A stretch of 46,041 nucleotides of DNA from Capniomyces stellatus. Its lineage: Eukaryota; Kickxellomycota; Harpellomycetes; Harpellales; Legeriomycetaceae. Within the stretch, counting starts at the first letter, position 1, and each line of letters starts with the position of its first letter. Where the stretch lies: the NCBI GenBank assembly GCA_001661515.1, contig LUVW01000021.1:1-46041 (forward strand). The letters are read 5' to 3'. The notes under the pieces were generated by a model. It was not told the origin of the DNA. It did no database searches and worked only from the letters and a program-made list of their open reading frames with translations. Shown piece after piece: positions 10,305-23,659 of the stretch. Both the position numbers and the translations under genes were made by a program.

Positions 10305-13300
10305 TTAAAAAAACCGCTCGTTGCCAAAGTAAAACCAATTGGAGCCGGTGACCTGGTCAACAAGGAGCGACGTTTCCGATGATTTTTTTGAATATTGGTG
10401 ATTGGCATGTGAATCATTTCTAAAGCATCCATTGGAATAGTCAATATCGTCGTAGTTGATGATTTCCCGGGCTTCATCAAGTTTAATGTTGCTGTAGTTT
10501 CTGCTGAAGCGGCTGGGTGTTCCAGATTTGGATGATCTTTTCTTTTTAGTAACAAATCTGTAAAGTTCAATACTCCTGTGCTGCCTTCTAAAGCTCTGCA
10601 GAGTTTTTTTATAAAAGTGGACAACATAATCCTTTTCACTGGTAAGAACTTCAAAGTGCTGACGCAGCACGTCTGGGTTTGGAGCTCCCTGGTGAACTGC
10701 TGGACTCGTTAGAAACTCTGCTGCTTGCTTGACAGCATCAGAAAAGCGGGGCTGGTTTTGCGGAATTTGGCCATTGCTATTTGCTTGGTTGTCTACTACA
10801 TTTTCTGCGCTTGGAGTTTGGTAGCTGAGTTTAGGCTCTGTTTTAGGCAACACACTATCTCTTGAGGTAGATTTAGCCTTATCAGCCTCTTTGGGGCCAA
10901 TACGGTTCCCAAATACATATTTAAGCGATAGGCCCTCGTCCTCAGCGCTGCTGGGTTCATCAATGTCTGACAATTCGTGCGAGTCGGAAAACTCGCTGTT
11001 GTCATCGACTCCAAATTCAACACCTGCGTCTTCCAAGCCACCGAAATTACTCGAGTCTTTCTCCACACCGCAAATGTCACAGATCAGTAAATTAGAGCTG
11101 CTCGGCCTAGAGCCACTGAATTTGACGTGTGTGTTTGGAGTGTAGCCGTTTTCTTGTTTGCTCAAACCGCCGGATAGACAGTCAGAACATGTTGAACTAT
11201 ACATGGTAGCATTAGCTGCATTTGATCCATGTCTATGTTTAGCTTTGTTCCTTCTTTGGACAAGGTTAGAGCTTTTAGTAACTCCAACGCGTTTCTCTTT
11301 AGAACGATCTGGGCCAGGGTTTAGCGTAGCGGTCTGATTGGTGGTAGATACGGTGTTTTCAGACGCAGCAGCTATGCTCAAATTCTTTTTTGCTTGTCCT
11401 AAACTGAAGTTGTTATCGAGACCAGGAACGACGGCTAAATCCTCTGCACCACCATCTAAATTGATGCGGTCACCAATAGCGTCTCCAAACAGCGATGTGT
11501 TATTGTTGTCTAAATATTGGTGAGGCAAGAGTTTAGGGTAACTGCCCTCAACCCGAAGATCAATAATTGTAGGCTCGCTTATACTATAATCCACGCCAGA
11601 GTCGTAAAAGCGGTTCGGAGAGTAGCGACTGAAAAGCCGGCTGGGTGTAACATCCATTTCGACACCCAGATCTGCACTAGCAGGAGCGGATCTGAATGGC
11701 GTATGCGGTGCGTTGAACTCTGGGAAAATAGGAGCAACTGGTGTTGCTGTGTTGGTTGCAACAAACGAGTGCGGCAGATTCAGCGAGGAGCCCAGACCAG
11801 ATGTTATTAGCTGGTTGAGTTTGGGAACAATGCTTGATGGGTTGGAAAATGAGCCAAATTTGCCACTTGCAGGAGTAGACACCAAAGAGGGCTGGTTCAG
11901 GTGATGTCTTGAGCCCTCCAACAAAAACCTATTGTCAATTGAATTGGTACCTAGACCCATATCGTTGTCCCCTCCATTATTCGAACTTAGACTAATGTTG
12001 ATGTTCAGATTAAGGTTTAAAATAGAGCTGGGGAAATTGTCTGCTGCGTGGAACTGCGACAGACCCCCGCTATTATTAAAGCCTCCGCTAACCACTGGTG
12101 TGTTGACACTAGTATCGGTTGTCTGGAGTGGAGTAGACACATCCATGGCACTTTGTTGGTGTTGACTCGAGTTGGCACCCAAACCCAAACCAGCTCCGTG
12201 ACTTCCTACAAAATCCAAATTGACTCCAGAACCACCACCCAAACCTAAACCAATACCAGCACCGAAACCTGAGCCTGAACCCAAACCCAAACCCAAACCC
12301 AAACCCAAACCTGAGCCTGAGCCTGAACCTGAACCTGAACCTGAGCCTGAGCCTGAGCCTGGACCTGAGCCTGGACCAACGGTAGTGTTGGTGGTTGTCC
12401 CTAAAACACTACTGCTTATGTTTCTGGACACCGCTGTGTTGGTGAGATTATGATTGATACCAGAAACATTACCGGTTCCAGTGTTATATGCAGGGTTATT
12501 GAGGCTCAGCATACCAGCACCAGATGCTGCTACGATGCTGTTGGGGGCTGGATTGGAAGAGTTGGTAGTTTTTGCCAGAGCTTGTATGGGGTTTGCTCGA
12601 CTGGAGTTTTGGTGTGATGCAAACAGATGGTTGTTGATCCACAAGAATGTTCCATTGTCTGAAATCCGAACAAAAGCGGTACCGCTCTTGTGTATATACT
12701 GAGTGTACTCGATGTCTTTTCTGGGGTAGGAAAAGCGTCTTTCTAGGGTGTAGCTTGATGGAAAGTTGTTGCTAGCCTCAACGTCCAAGACAAATCCGTG
12801 AGCCATCAGAAACTCCCTTTCGAATATGTAGCTGGGTAGACCGCAGAGTAGCTGTGCCATTTTCCCATTGAACATGGATTTTTTTGCTTTGTTGATTTGT
12901 TTTTTCAGTCGCAGTTTGTTGATGTACTGATTTTCCTTCAAGTAACCTTGTTTCACTAGCCGGTACAGCGAGCAGAACGATCTGATCTCTGTCCTTTCTT
13001 CGCTAGTCTGGAACTCATTCGGTTGGCTCAGTGCGTCTATCAAGTCATCTTCATCGCTAAAATCGCTGTCTTCAACGCCCAAGTCATCGCTATCAGAACC
13101 GGAACCATCTCCTGAATCGTTTTCAAAATCCGGACACACGCTTTCGTAGCTTATATCCATTTCGTCCTCGTGGTAAGAGTTGCAGTCGCTGCAGCAATAC
13201 GGCTTCAAATTGTTTTCCAACTCACTAAGTTCGCCTGTAACAGCTCCATAGTCAATAAAGTCGTTTTTGCCACTGGTTATGCTGTTGTGGCTGTAGTAGT

Positions 13301-16300
13301 TGTGGGGTTCCAGATTGTTTGTGGGATTAATGCACGACTTGTTGCTGGAGTAGATGAAAATGTATTTTGGATTGGGTGGCTCCTGACAAAGCACAATTTT
13401 TTCAGGGAAATGGAACGGGTCTTTCTTTGCCTCATCAGAGCTATGCGACAAAGGAACCTCAACCAATTTCATTCCACATCTTTTAGCCATCAAAGACCAA
13501 CTGTGAATCAGTTCGTTGATAAGTCTTGGCGAGCAATCAAGCCAACTCAAAGAAAAGTGGCAACAAGTGAATGGGTTTTGAATAGAATCAAAGTGCAGCA
13601 CTGCATGCTCAGGCTTTGACGATCGGTGCAGTGGGTCAAGTTCCAAGTCAAACGTACGGTTCATGTTGATTTTTAGTGGCAAAGGGTTGTGTGCCAACAA
13701 CGACTCCAGCTGGATCTGCTCTTTGATCCGGTTTAATGACTTTGAGCCAAACTTTAATTCGCTATCGGTATTCAAATTGAGCAAAGTTTTGCTCTCCAAA
13801 GGCCCGCTTTTGCTTTTGCTCCTAACCCTACCTGCATTTTCAATGTAGTTGTGGATGCGCGGATTTATCTTGTACTTTGGCTTCGATCCCTGTGCTTTAG
13901 TGCCAGCAAACTCAAAGTGGCTGACTGGAGCTGCACTGTCGCTAATGGCTTCTTTGTCAACATCAGCGCTTGGGCCAGTGTTGTTTTTTAGACTTGGATT
14001 TGTTCCTGGCGCAAGTTTTGTAATATTATGCTCAGTTTCCTTGTTTTCAGTGAAAGAAACAGTGTTGTCATTTGCCGGTTTAGTACTACTAATGGCCTTC
14101 TCTTGGTGTTTAACAAGCTGTGCTGGCTTTGCTCCACTGTCGGAATCATTGGACACCTGTCTATCCAAATTATTTGCACCAGAGGTCAACAACTGGCTTT
14201 CAGCTAGAACACTGACCTCTTTACCAACGGCATGTATAACAAAGTCATTATTGCTATTACAGCTGCTATTTGATAAAAAGTTGGTGTCAGAGTTCAGGTT
14301 GGAAATTGAACTGGTATTCGAATCTGTGTTCGAATCTCGTTTCATCTCCGAGTTTGGTTTAGAAACTTTGCTGGTTGTTGAATTTGGCTTGCTGTAGTTG
14401 GCATCACTACTCTCTGGTTCCAAAACGCAGCCTGAACTAGTTTGATGAGTGTCACTTGGTCCTGCTGCACCCGGAGTTTTTACATTCCCGCCATCTGACT
14501 CTACCAGCTCTAACTCGTTGGGCAACAGTTGATCATTGTTCTTTTTTGTGAGAGCAGGTGGTTCCAAGCGCAAAGTGGACGACTTTTCAGAATTCAAATT
14601 ACTGAATTTGTTAAAGTTCACACCAACAGCCTCGACAATATCAACGCTATCAGATACAACAGGTCTGTTGGTGGTGTGTATGGGTATGTAGCTGCTATAC
14701 TCTTTTGTATTTAATGCAGCAGTTGTGTCAGGACCTGTGAACGATGTAATTTGTTTGTTTAATGGTATGATGTGTTCCAAATCCAACGGTTTTATATCCA
14801 TGTTGGTGTTGGTGTTGGTGTTGGTGTTCGAAATTGGTTTTAGGTTTGGCAGGACTTTGGGGCTTGAACTTGAGCTTGAATCAGACTTGTGTTTCGATGG
14901 CAAAAAGAACGTTGTTGTAGTTTTGGTCTTTTGCTTGCTTTCAAGCGGGTCCACCACAAGTTCATTGCTCAGTGAATGCGCGGGTGCCGCCTGACTGCTG
15001 TTGAATCCAGAGCTGCTGGTAGTCAATTGGCTATTGTCTGAAGAAACATTTACGGTTTTGTTTAGCCGATGCAGTAGCTCATCCGAGTTTAAGCCGGCTG
15101 TTTGGACTGCTGGTTTTTTCGAAACTGCTGGGTCAGAGCTGGATGAAGCTGTAGCCCCCTTCAATATTCCAAACTTGTTGTAGTAGCCTAAATACGCCAA
15201 ACTTTTTTCTCTTGGAACCTTGGACTCTGTTTGGCCTTCATACACCTGACCTACATCTTTACTTGGATCGGTTTCGTGTCTACTTGCTGGTAACCCGGTG
15301 TTGTTGTTGTTGTTCCCTACTGGTGCAGAAGTGGAGCTGCTGTGGGATTCATCAATGAATAGCGGGTAGCTTGCTCCAGGTAAAGCGTACTTGGGACCGG
15401 TTAGAATTGAAATCAGAACATTCAAATCCGTGTATACTTTTGCCTCGTCTGAGAGACCATATATATAGTACCCATCTAAAAACGGCAGTCCACGAGCTGC
15501 ATGAACTATTATTCCACGCTTCAAAAACGTGTTTCCCACGAGTGTTGCCTGTTGACGGTTGGAAACATCAACCAGGTTTAGCATTATCCAGTTAGTCAGT
15601 TGGTTTCCTGTAAACACGTTGTAGTAGTGGTGGTTATGCCATCGATGCTCTGAAAAACAAAGCCCACACAAAGGGTGTTGGATGCAGTAGGAAATCAACT
15701 CAAAGGGCGACTTTGAGTGCAGGTACAGCCGACTGCCGTCCTCCTTGTGTCTAATCGAAAACACTGTCTCTAGCGTTTCAGCTGCTGGTGGTGGGAAAGG
15801 TACGTAATTCTCGCTGTGTGTCCCTAGTCTCTGGTCCAGATACAGCTCCAACCTCCAGTTGATGTATGCAGCCGGATACAAAGAGGTATATCTAATCTGA
15901 AGCAGCTCGCTATGGATTATGTTTCCAATTTTAATCTGACTTTGGTTTTTGTAGACACTTGCTGATTTTTCGGCCTTTACCAATCCTGGTGTAGCGTCTA
16001 GCCGGCTACTTTCTACTACCAACTCGTTAGCTTCATTTGCCTCAACTTGGCCAACATTGCCTGTTTCACTCCTTGTGCTCTCAACAGCATTAACTGCACT
16101 CGAATCTTTCGTAATCTGGTCACCGCCTGAACGGTAATTTTTAGAGTTTGTGTTTACAACATCTTTGTTTTCCTTGGCACTGCTGTCGTTTGCTGGCTTT
16201 GGACCTGACTCTTCGGTTGCGTTCAAACTTTCTAGCGATTTGAATGAACTATTGTGTTTGATACCTGGTGTAGAATCTTCCCGCTGAATATTGACTTGTT

Positions 16301-19300
16301 TATGCGCAAATGAGCTGGTGTCCGCATTCATCGCCTGTTTTGATGAATCTACCCCGTCCTTACCGCCAGTCTGAACTAACAAACTCAAATCGCCAGAGTC
16401 CATTCTGTGTAGTTCCCTTGTACTATTGGTAGAAGCAGCCTTATCGCTTACACACCCATCTAGCGAGACATTCGAATCCACACGTACACCGTCGCCTAAA
16501 CCTGATTCTGCAGACGCCAAATGAGGTTTGTTACTGGAGCTCCGCTCGTGTTTATTTGTATTCAAGTCTGTTGCATCGCTGACACTTATAAAGCTGTTCT
16601 GTCTAGCTCTGCTTTCAGCGTGGGTTTCAGACTCTGCATTTGTGCTTGCTGAGGGTGCTGGCAGCCGGTTAGTTTCGGTTGGTAGATTGGTGCTAGTGTT
16701 GGTTACGCTGCTGTTAAAGTTAACTTTTGATTGGTCGCTTTTCTTTGATAAATTCAATGAACTTTTGATTCTAGAAACTCCGCTTTTAAACGTGTTTAGG
16801 CCAGTTGACTTTGTGGTTTTGGTATCGTTATGGTATCGCGAGTTTATCCCCAACTGGCTGTTTAGGTAAATATTGGTTAGGTGTGGTGGTATTGGTGGTG
16901 TCACAGAGTTGTCCAAATCCAGAGCTGTTTTCTGTTGGTTTCCAGCCGAAACGAACGGTGGTTTGTATGCGCTTTTCTGCAGCTTCTCCATTCTGGACAA
17001 AAGTTCCTCCTTTACATCGCTCCTAATAGACTTGAACACCTGTTCAAGAAACTTTTCAAAGTTGGCTATTCTTAACTCTTCGTCGTTCAGCTCTGCGTGG
17101 GACTGGGACTCGACAATCAAATCTGGTGGGAATGTGTCCATTGGAATCAGCAGATACTGAGTTCTGTTTTGTCTTGGGCCATTAGACATGTCCTTGTGGT
17201 CACCAACCAACATGTGATCCAGCTTGTTCCAATTGAAATCGTTCATCGAGTTGAACTCAAAAGTCGTGCTCGCTTCTATATACCCTGATCTGCTATTACT
17301 GGGCCAAACGTTGTATTTGTATTCAGTTGGCTCGGAATTAAATGGGTACACCCACTCGTACCTCGAAACCGTCAACACTGGAAGCTGGCTGATCCCAGTC
17401 ATTGCATTCTCAGTGTACGAAAGAAACTGGATCTGTCTGCCATTCGACAAACAAACCGTGGATGGCGACATATCCAATGACAATGACTGTGATGCCCCCG
17501 TGATTGATATGTCTATGGCTGCTGGTCCTGGCTGCAGATTTGCTGGATAATGTGGACCCTTCATTAAAGTATTTAAATGCTGCTGTTGTTGTTGCTGTTG
17601 TTTTAGATTCTGTTGTTGTTGTTGCTGACTTGATGACGACGCAACGCTTGAAGATGTTTGCGAAGCTGGCAATATATAATTTAGCTTATTTGATCCTTGA
17701 CTCATGTTTGTTCTTATATTGTATTTAAACATGCTGCTACTGCTTGGAGATCCGTAGTTCAGCCTTGGACTATGTTCCTTCATTTCAGACGCGGGTCTTT
17801 CAAGCCTGATATTCTCAACTCCGCCAGTTTCCAGCTTCTCATTTACACCAGCCCAAGACCCGCTTTCAGCATCTCTGCTCCCATCATGTACCACCATGCT
17901 CTTGTTTCCAGAATCGCTGACTAGTTGGCTCTGTGGTTTTTCTAGCGGAACTACCCTAGACTTTGGCATGTCCACTGCCACCTTGGTGCTATCAGTGCGC
18001 GCTTTTGTTGGCGTGGTTTTTAATGACTCGAGCTCTACTATTTCCCCCGACTCCATTATAGGCTGTCGCGGATCAAAGCCAATTGGTCTGCCAGAACTAA
18101 ACACTCTGCTATAGTCTCTGCCATAATCCCTACTTTCTTTGTACCGATTTTCTGCTGGGAATTCGTGGTTGATTCTCTGGGAAGATGGCCTATTTCTGAC
18201 AGAAACACCCTCCTTAACTGAACCAACTCTCAAACTGGCTGCGTTATTTTTGGCGGTTTGGTACTGCGCCTGCGATAAGTTCTGGATCAATGACTTGTTG
18301 AGAATAGGATCCACCGCAATAGGAATGCCCATGCTTGATTGTGGGTTAAAACCAGAGACCTTGCTGCCAGAATTCACTCCAAAGCTTACATTCATATTTA
18401 TATTGGCATTTATAATACTGTTGCTGTTGCTATTGCTGCTGCCGCCGTTGTTGATGCCGTTTATCCCACCGCCATCAATGTCATTATTTTCACTAAATCC
18501 AGGAATAGAGCTTGCCATCTGCGCATTTAACTCCAGCCCCTGGTCACTTCGCAGTCCCAGAACCTTGCTATTGCGTATTTTTACAATCTGGAACCCTTGT
18601 GACAGTCGCTGATTAACCAAGCTCGACAGCAAGATTTCAGCTTTTATTGCTGTTTCCAGCATTTGCTTGTGTTCAGTTTGCGCCTTTCCGTAGTCGCTTT
18701 TGTAAATCGACGAGTACCCGCCAGTAAATTGCTTGTTGACTTTCATCATCCCCAACTTCGACCTAGATCTTGAGTCTACTCCTCCTTGCTCGCGTGAAGT
18801 TCTGCTGCCCCCTAAGCTCTGGTACTTTGCTTGAGAATCACTCAGCTTCATAAATCTTCCACCCCTCGCTGTTGAGTCAGACTGCAAAGCAACTGATCTC
18901 CCGTCAGCCGAACCAATCATTCTACTCCCACTACCAACGCCAATTCTGCCATTCAAGCCAGCTTTTTTAGAGTAATTGCCTGAATCGCTTTCAAACACAG
19001 CATACGTATTTATTTCTGCCAAGGTTGGTGCTGGCACGTTGATAGTATACGAATATTTGTTAAAAAAGTGGTCCAGATCCGGTGGTAAATAGTTTGTCAT
19101 CAGAGGAAGCATAAGTGGTGTACACAATGAAGCCCACTTGGATGAGTAGCTTGACCTTGACAGATCGTTTGGAAAAGAATACCCCCATCTCTGGGTATGA
19201 ACAGAAATTGGAATTGGTGTATTTTCGGCATTACAAGGGTCATATGCCACTACAATACGGGTATTGTTTCCTCTGTTCTTCATGTCGCCCATCATACCCG

Positions 19301-20382
19301 TTGTTGCTGCTGCTGCTGCTGCTGGAGTTGAGTTTAGTGTAGGATTTGGTGTTGCTGTGGCGTTTGATGACGGTATTTCTGATTGGGACCTGTTGGACTC
19401 AAGAGCATCAACATCCTCGTCACCTGGCAACGCCATATTCGGCTTCTCGGAGTTCGCAGATCCGTCAACTACAAAGTTTATCAGCTCAGACTCGTTGTTA
19501 TTGCCTGCAGCTATGCTTGGTTTGTTTATGTGCAATATCTTTTGGCCACTAGGTTTCTGCCTTTTAGATTCTGGATCCCCAGCTGCATCATGGTCTTCAT
19601 GAGGAGGAGCAGCTTTAATTAGCCCGCTGAATGGCAGCAGCTCATATTCTGGCTTTCTTGGCTTTAACGAAGAATTGTACACCCCCAATGAACTGCCAAC
19701 ACCCTGATTATGACCGCTGTTTGGCAGATGGGTGTGCAATGAAGGCTGGAACTGAAGGTTCTGCTGGCTCGGGTGCTGACCCAAGTGCTGATTCAATCTA
19801 ATACCCTCGCTTCGGTTGTTTTCGTTGGCCAAGGCTTTGATCTCCTTGGACCTCAACGATGACGATGAGATAGAAACCATATCCAGAGAAGCTGAAAGCT
19901 TTTGTTGGCTGGAAGAATGCAGATGTGACAATTGGTGTGTTGTACCATGCTCATTATTTATGTTTGACACGCTTTGAACCAATTTTTCGTATTTACGGCT
20001 TCTGTTTGCAACCAAATCTGATGAACTGGCGTTTTTGGATACACTTCCGTTATTCAAACCAATCTTGGTGTGTTCTTTTGTGTGTGATTGGCCGTTTCCC
20101 AACACTGCTTTTGGACTTGAATCTCTTGCCCGTGCTTCCGACTTCAAAAGCCCAGTTACCTTTCCAACTATCATTTTGAAGTTTGAGTTTGGCGAGTTTG
20201 ATTTTTTAAACTCGCTCTCCTGCCTCCCAGCTGTATCTGAATGTAAAGCCAGATCCCCGCTTGCTCTGCTAGGTGGCTCTGCTTCTTGCTGCTCTGAATC
20301 GACATTTGGTTTCCTCTGCGCTTGCGGTTGGTTTTGATCTTTAATGTGTGACTTTGGCTTAAGCTTAGTCTTATTCTGTTGA

Positions 20383-20465
<83 letters not shown>

Positions 20466-23400
20466 CTGTTGTTGTTGTACGTTCTGTGATACACTTTTAT
20501 TGCCAGTCTTATCTGATGGCGACCCAACATTATGAAATGATGACGATACAAATGCTGATCCATACATTTTATATCGCATTGGTCTTGCAACAAAGTTATT
20601 GTTGTTGTTATAAACCTTATCTTGTGACCCTGAACTTGTTGTGTTTGAACTATGGTCATTCTGGGCATTTTCTTCTTGACTTCCAGTATTAAACTTGCCA
20701 AGTGATGCTCCTGTTTTTGATTGAGAACTCTTTAGCCCATTTTCTACATTCTGTTCCACCGACGTTACACCTTTTGTATCGCCTGAAGGCTTAGCAGAGC
20801 TTGAATTGGCGTTGGTTTTAGTGTTGGTATTGGTATTGGTATTGGTATTGGTATTGGTATTGGTATTGGTATTGGTATTGGTATTGGTATTGGTATTGGT
20901 GTTGGTGTTGGTATTGGTATTGATTAAACTATCCGTACTACTTTTCTTTAATATCTCAAATGGATACGACTTGGTTTGGTTTTCAAACACAACTCTGATC
21001 CGATTTCTGGCTTCATCAGCACCTTTGCCTCCTTTATTCCCATGACCCAGTAAAGACGATTCCTGACTGCCAGTTCCAACTGATCCCTCCAACTGCTTAT
21101 TGCTCTGCACTGATGATAAAGCGTCAGTATTTCCTCTCCGATACTTGTTTTGAGGGGGTTTGTTCCCTCCTTGGAAACATTCTGGCGATTTTCCAGAATC
21201 ACTAACCAAACTTAACGGTCTTGACTTGGTATGCGACCCCAAGTGCGATACTTTATTGCCTGACCTTTCAAAAATACTAGAGCTCTTTCTCAAACCTTGC
21301 TGTTTAGCTGACGTGGGCTTTAAGCTCTGGCTCGGCTCCACCCTTACCTCTGCTTTCTCAGCCCCAGAAGCAAAGTTGCTGCTTGAACAGTTACTAGCAA
21401 CCGGCTCAGTGTCTCTCAGGATACATGAGCTCTGCGGCCGGACAGAACCTAGTCTTGAGCTGGCATCGATGCCGATTTCTTCTGTATTTTCTATAGCACC
21501 GGAACCTGAGCCATTATAATAGCCATTAGCCAAGTAACTAGCACCCAACTTGTTGAAATCCGCCTCGTATTTATCCAGTGAGGTCGACAACCTCGGATTT
21601 TCCTGTATGTTACTGCCCGTTGGTTTCGACTCGCAGGCATCATACGCATCTTTCTGGTAAACTCGTTGCTCTCTGTTTCTATTATCGACAATTACGCCAT
21701 CAAACGCACATCTGCCCTTATTTCTCTTTTTAATGTGGCTATCAGATATCATGTTTGCAGGCAAAGAAACCGACATCAGGTTTTGTTGGTCAGCAATTGC
21801 CAGGTTTTGTTTCTTAAACCCTTTTGCATCAACAGTCTCGCTGTTTTTGCCACTGTACAAAATTTCGATGGGTCTTGCCTCGCTTTCCAATCTAAAGCCT
21901 TTACCCCTGCTCCTTGTTGCTATTGCTGAAGGCAAGTTGAAATTCCCTGCTGCATTCACGCCTTTCAGACTTGAACTTTGAAATGCATAATCTCCCTTAC
22001 CAGCTACCTGGTACTTTTTACCCTCATCTTCTGCAGCAAGACTGCCATATCCAGGCCTGTCGCCGAGGAGCTGCCTAGGCGCAGACATATTCTGATTAAT
22101 GTTTATCCCTACGGCCTCGCTTGACCAACCTTCATTTACACCGCTTTCTCTTCCCTCTACAAGTTTGGGGTTTGTACTGTCCCAGTTTCCAATCGACTTG
22201 GTCCTTAGGAGCTTGGTTTTGTGTTCCTCGGCCAAAGCCACCTTTCCCAAACCCCCTGCTCGGCTATCCGCTGGCCTCTTGAAAACAGAATGTTTATGGA
22301 TTGACAAGGACCCTAACCCCAACCCTTCCCCCTTCCCATGCAGCTTCATATCGGTTAACTGTGTTTTTTGTCTGCCAGCTTTACCTCCGCTTGGCAAATA
22401 AGACTGGTGGCTGCCCTCACGCTTGAAACTGGTTTTGGTATTTAGAACTCGTCCCTCAACATCTTCTAGCCCTTCCACCCCAACCCCATCACCCAGTTTG
22501 TTTCCTTCGCTTCCAACAGTCAAATTTTTTACTGAACCTGCCCCATCGCCAAACCCAGGACTATCGAGGCTATCAACACCATTATCTTTCTCCTTACTTT
22601 GCGACAACAAACTGATGTTACTTTCGCTAATGCTACTGTCTACGTCTTTTTTTGTTTTTGCAACTAGTGAGTTGGAAATGTTGTCGGCTATCTGGCTTTC
22701 GCCTGGCAGCAACGACCGATCTTGTCTCTTAACATTCCGGAAAATAGCCGAGTCATAAGCCCTACACGCCTCCAGCATCTGCTCAATCTGTCTCTGCCTA
22801 CCCATATCCTCTTTGGTAGGCTTGATGATGGCGTTGTTCTTATTATGAACGTTTTGGCCCTTTTCGTGCTCCAAATCGTGCTGGTCAAACCCAAAAATAT
22901 CAAGTCGGATATCCGATATCTGAGGCGTAACTCTCATAAAGTCTGCCACTCCAGTGTTGCTCAGGTTTCCCATCTTGAAGTTTAGCTTGAACTTGTGCCG
23001 CGAAAACGCCATGTCCTTTTCAGACTCATAAAATCCGCAGCTTATCCAGCTAGGCTTGAAACAGTACGTCACCTTAACCAAGTTATGGTTCGCTGTACCA
23101 GTTGGCGGGTAGTACGGAGCCTTGAACGAAATTCCTCCTTTGCTTTGCCATTGCACCTGCTCAGACTTGTTCGCCTCCTCACCTGGCCCTTGTTGGAACG
23201 CGTAAAACACCCTCTTTGTCTCTGCTTGTCTATCTCCAAACATCCGATAGTTGTTGTTCACGTTGGAACTTGTGCCTTCGTATTCATAATTCTGCACCTT
23301 TGGGCCCAAGCCATCAATGTGCTCTGTTTGCTGAGAAAACGGGTTTGGAACAACAAACTCGCGGTACTCGGACCAGTTCTCCAAGTAAGGCATCATGTTC

Positions 23401-23623
23401 TTTTCCCAATAGTCCTCGTCAAAGTATAGCGGATCAAGTGTTGCTGGATCAATTTTTTTCGTCGGATCTGTGCGAAGCGCCCATGCAGCACCCAAGTTAC
23501 CCTCTATATCTCCCACATTAGCCCCCTGTCCAAATATATTGATCGCTTTTGTACCTTTGACATTTTCCTTGTCCTTTTGCTTTGATTGGCCCTGGCCCAG
23601 GCTCTGGTTCTGGCTCAGGCTCA

Positions 23624-23659
<36 letters not shown>

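Noticed and set aside
12048..12453. Plus-strand frame with a long Pro-Glu/Pro-Lys repeat
   Set aside because: It is the antisense reading of the Gly-Ser repeat in IML1. The minus strand carries conserved DEPDC5 blocks on both sides.
20806..21045. Plus-strand Leu-Val repeat frame
   Set aside because: Antisense of the Asn-Thr hexanucleotide array in IML1.
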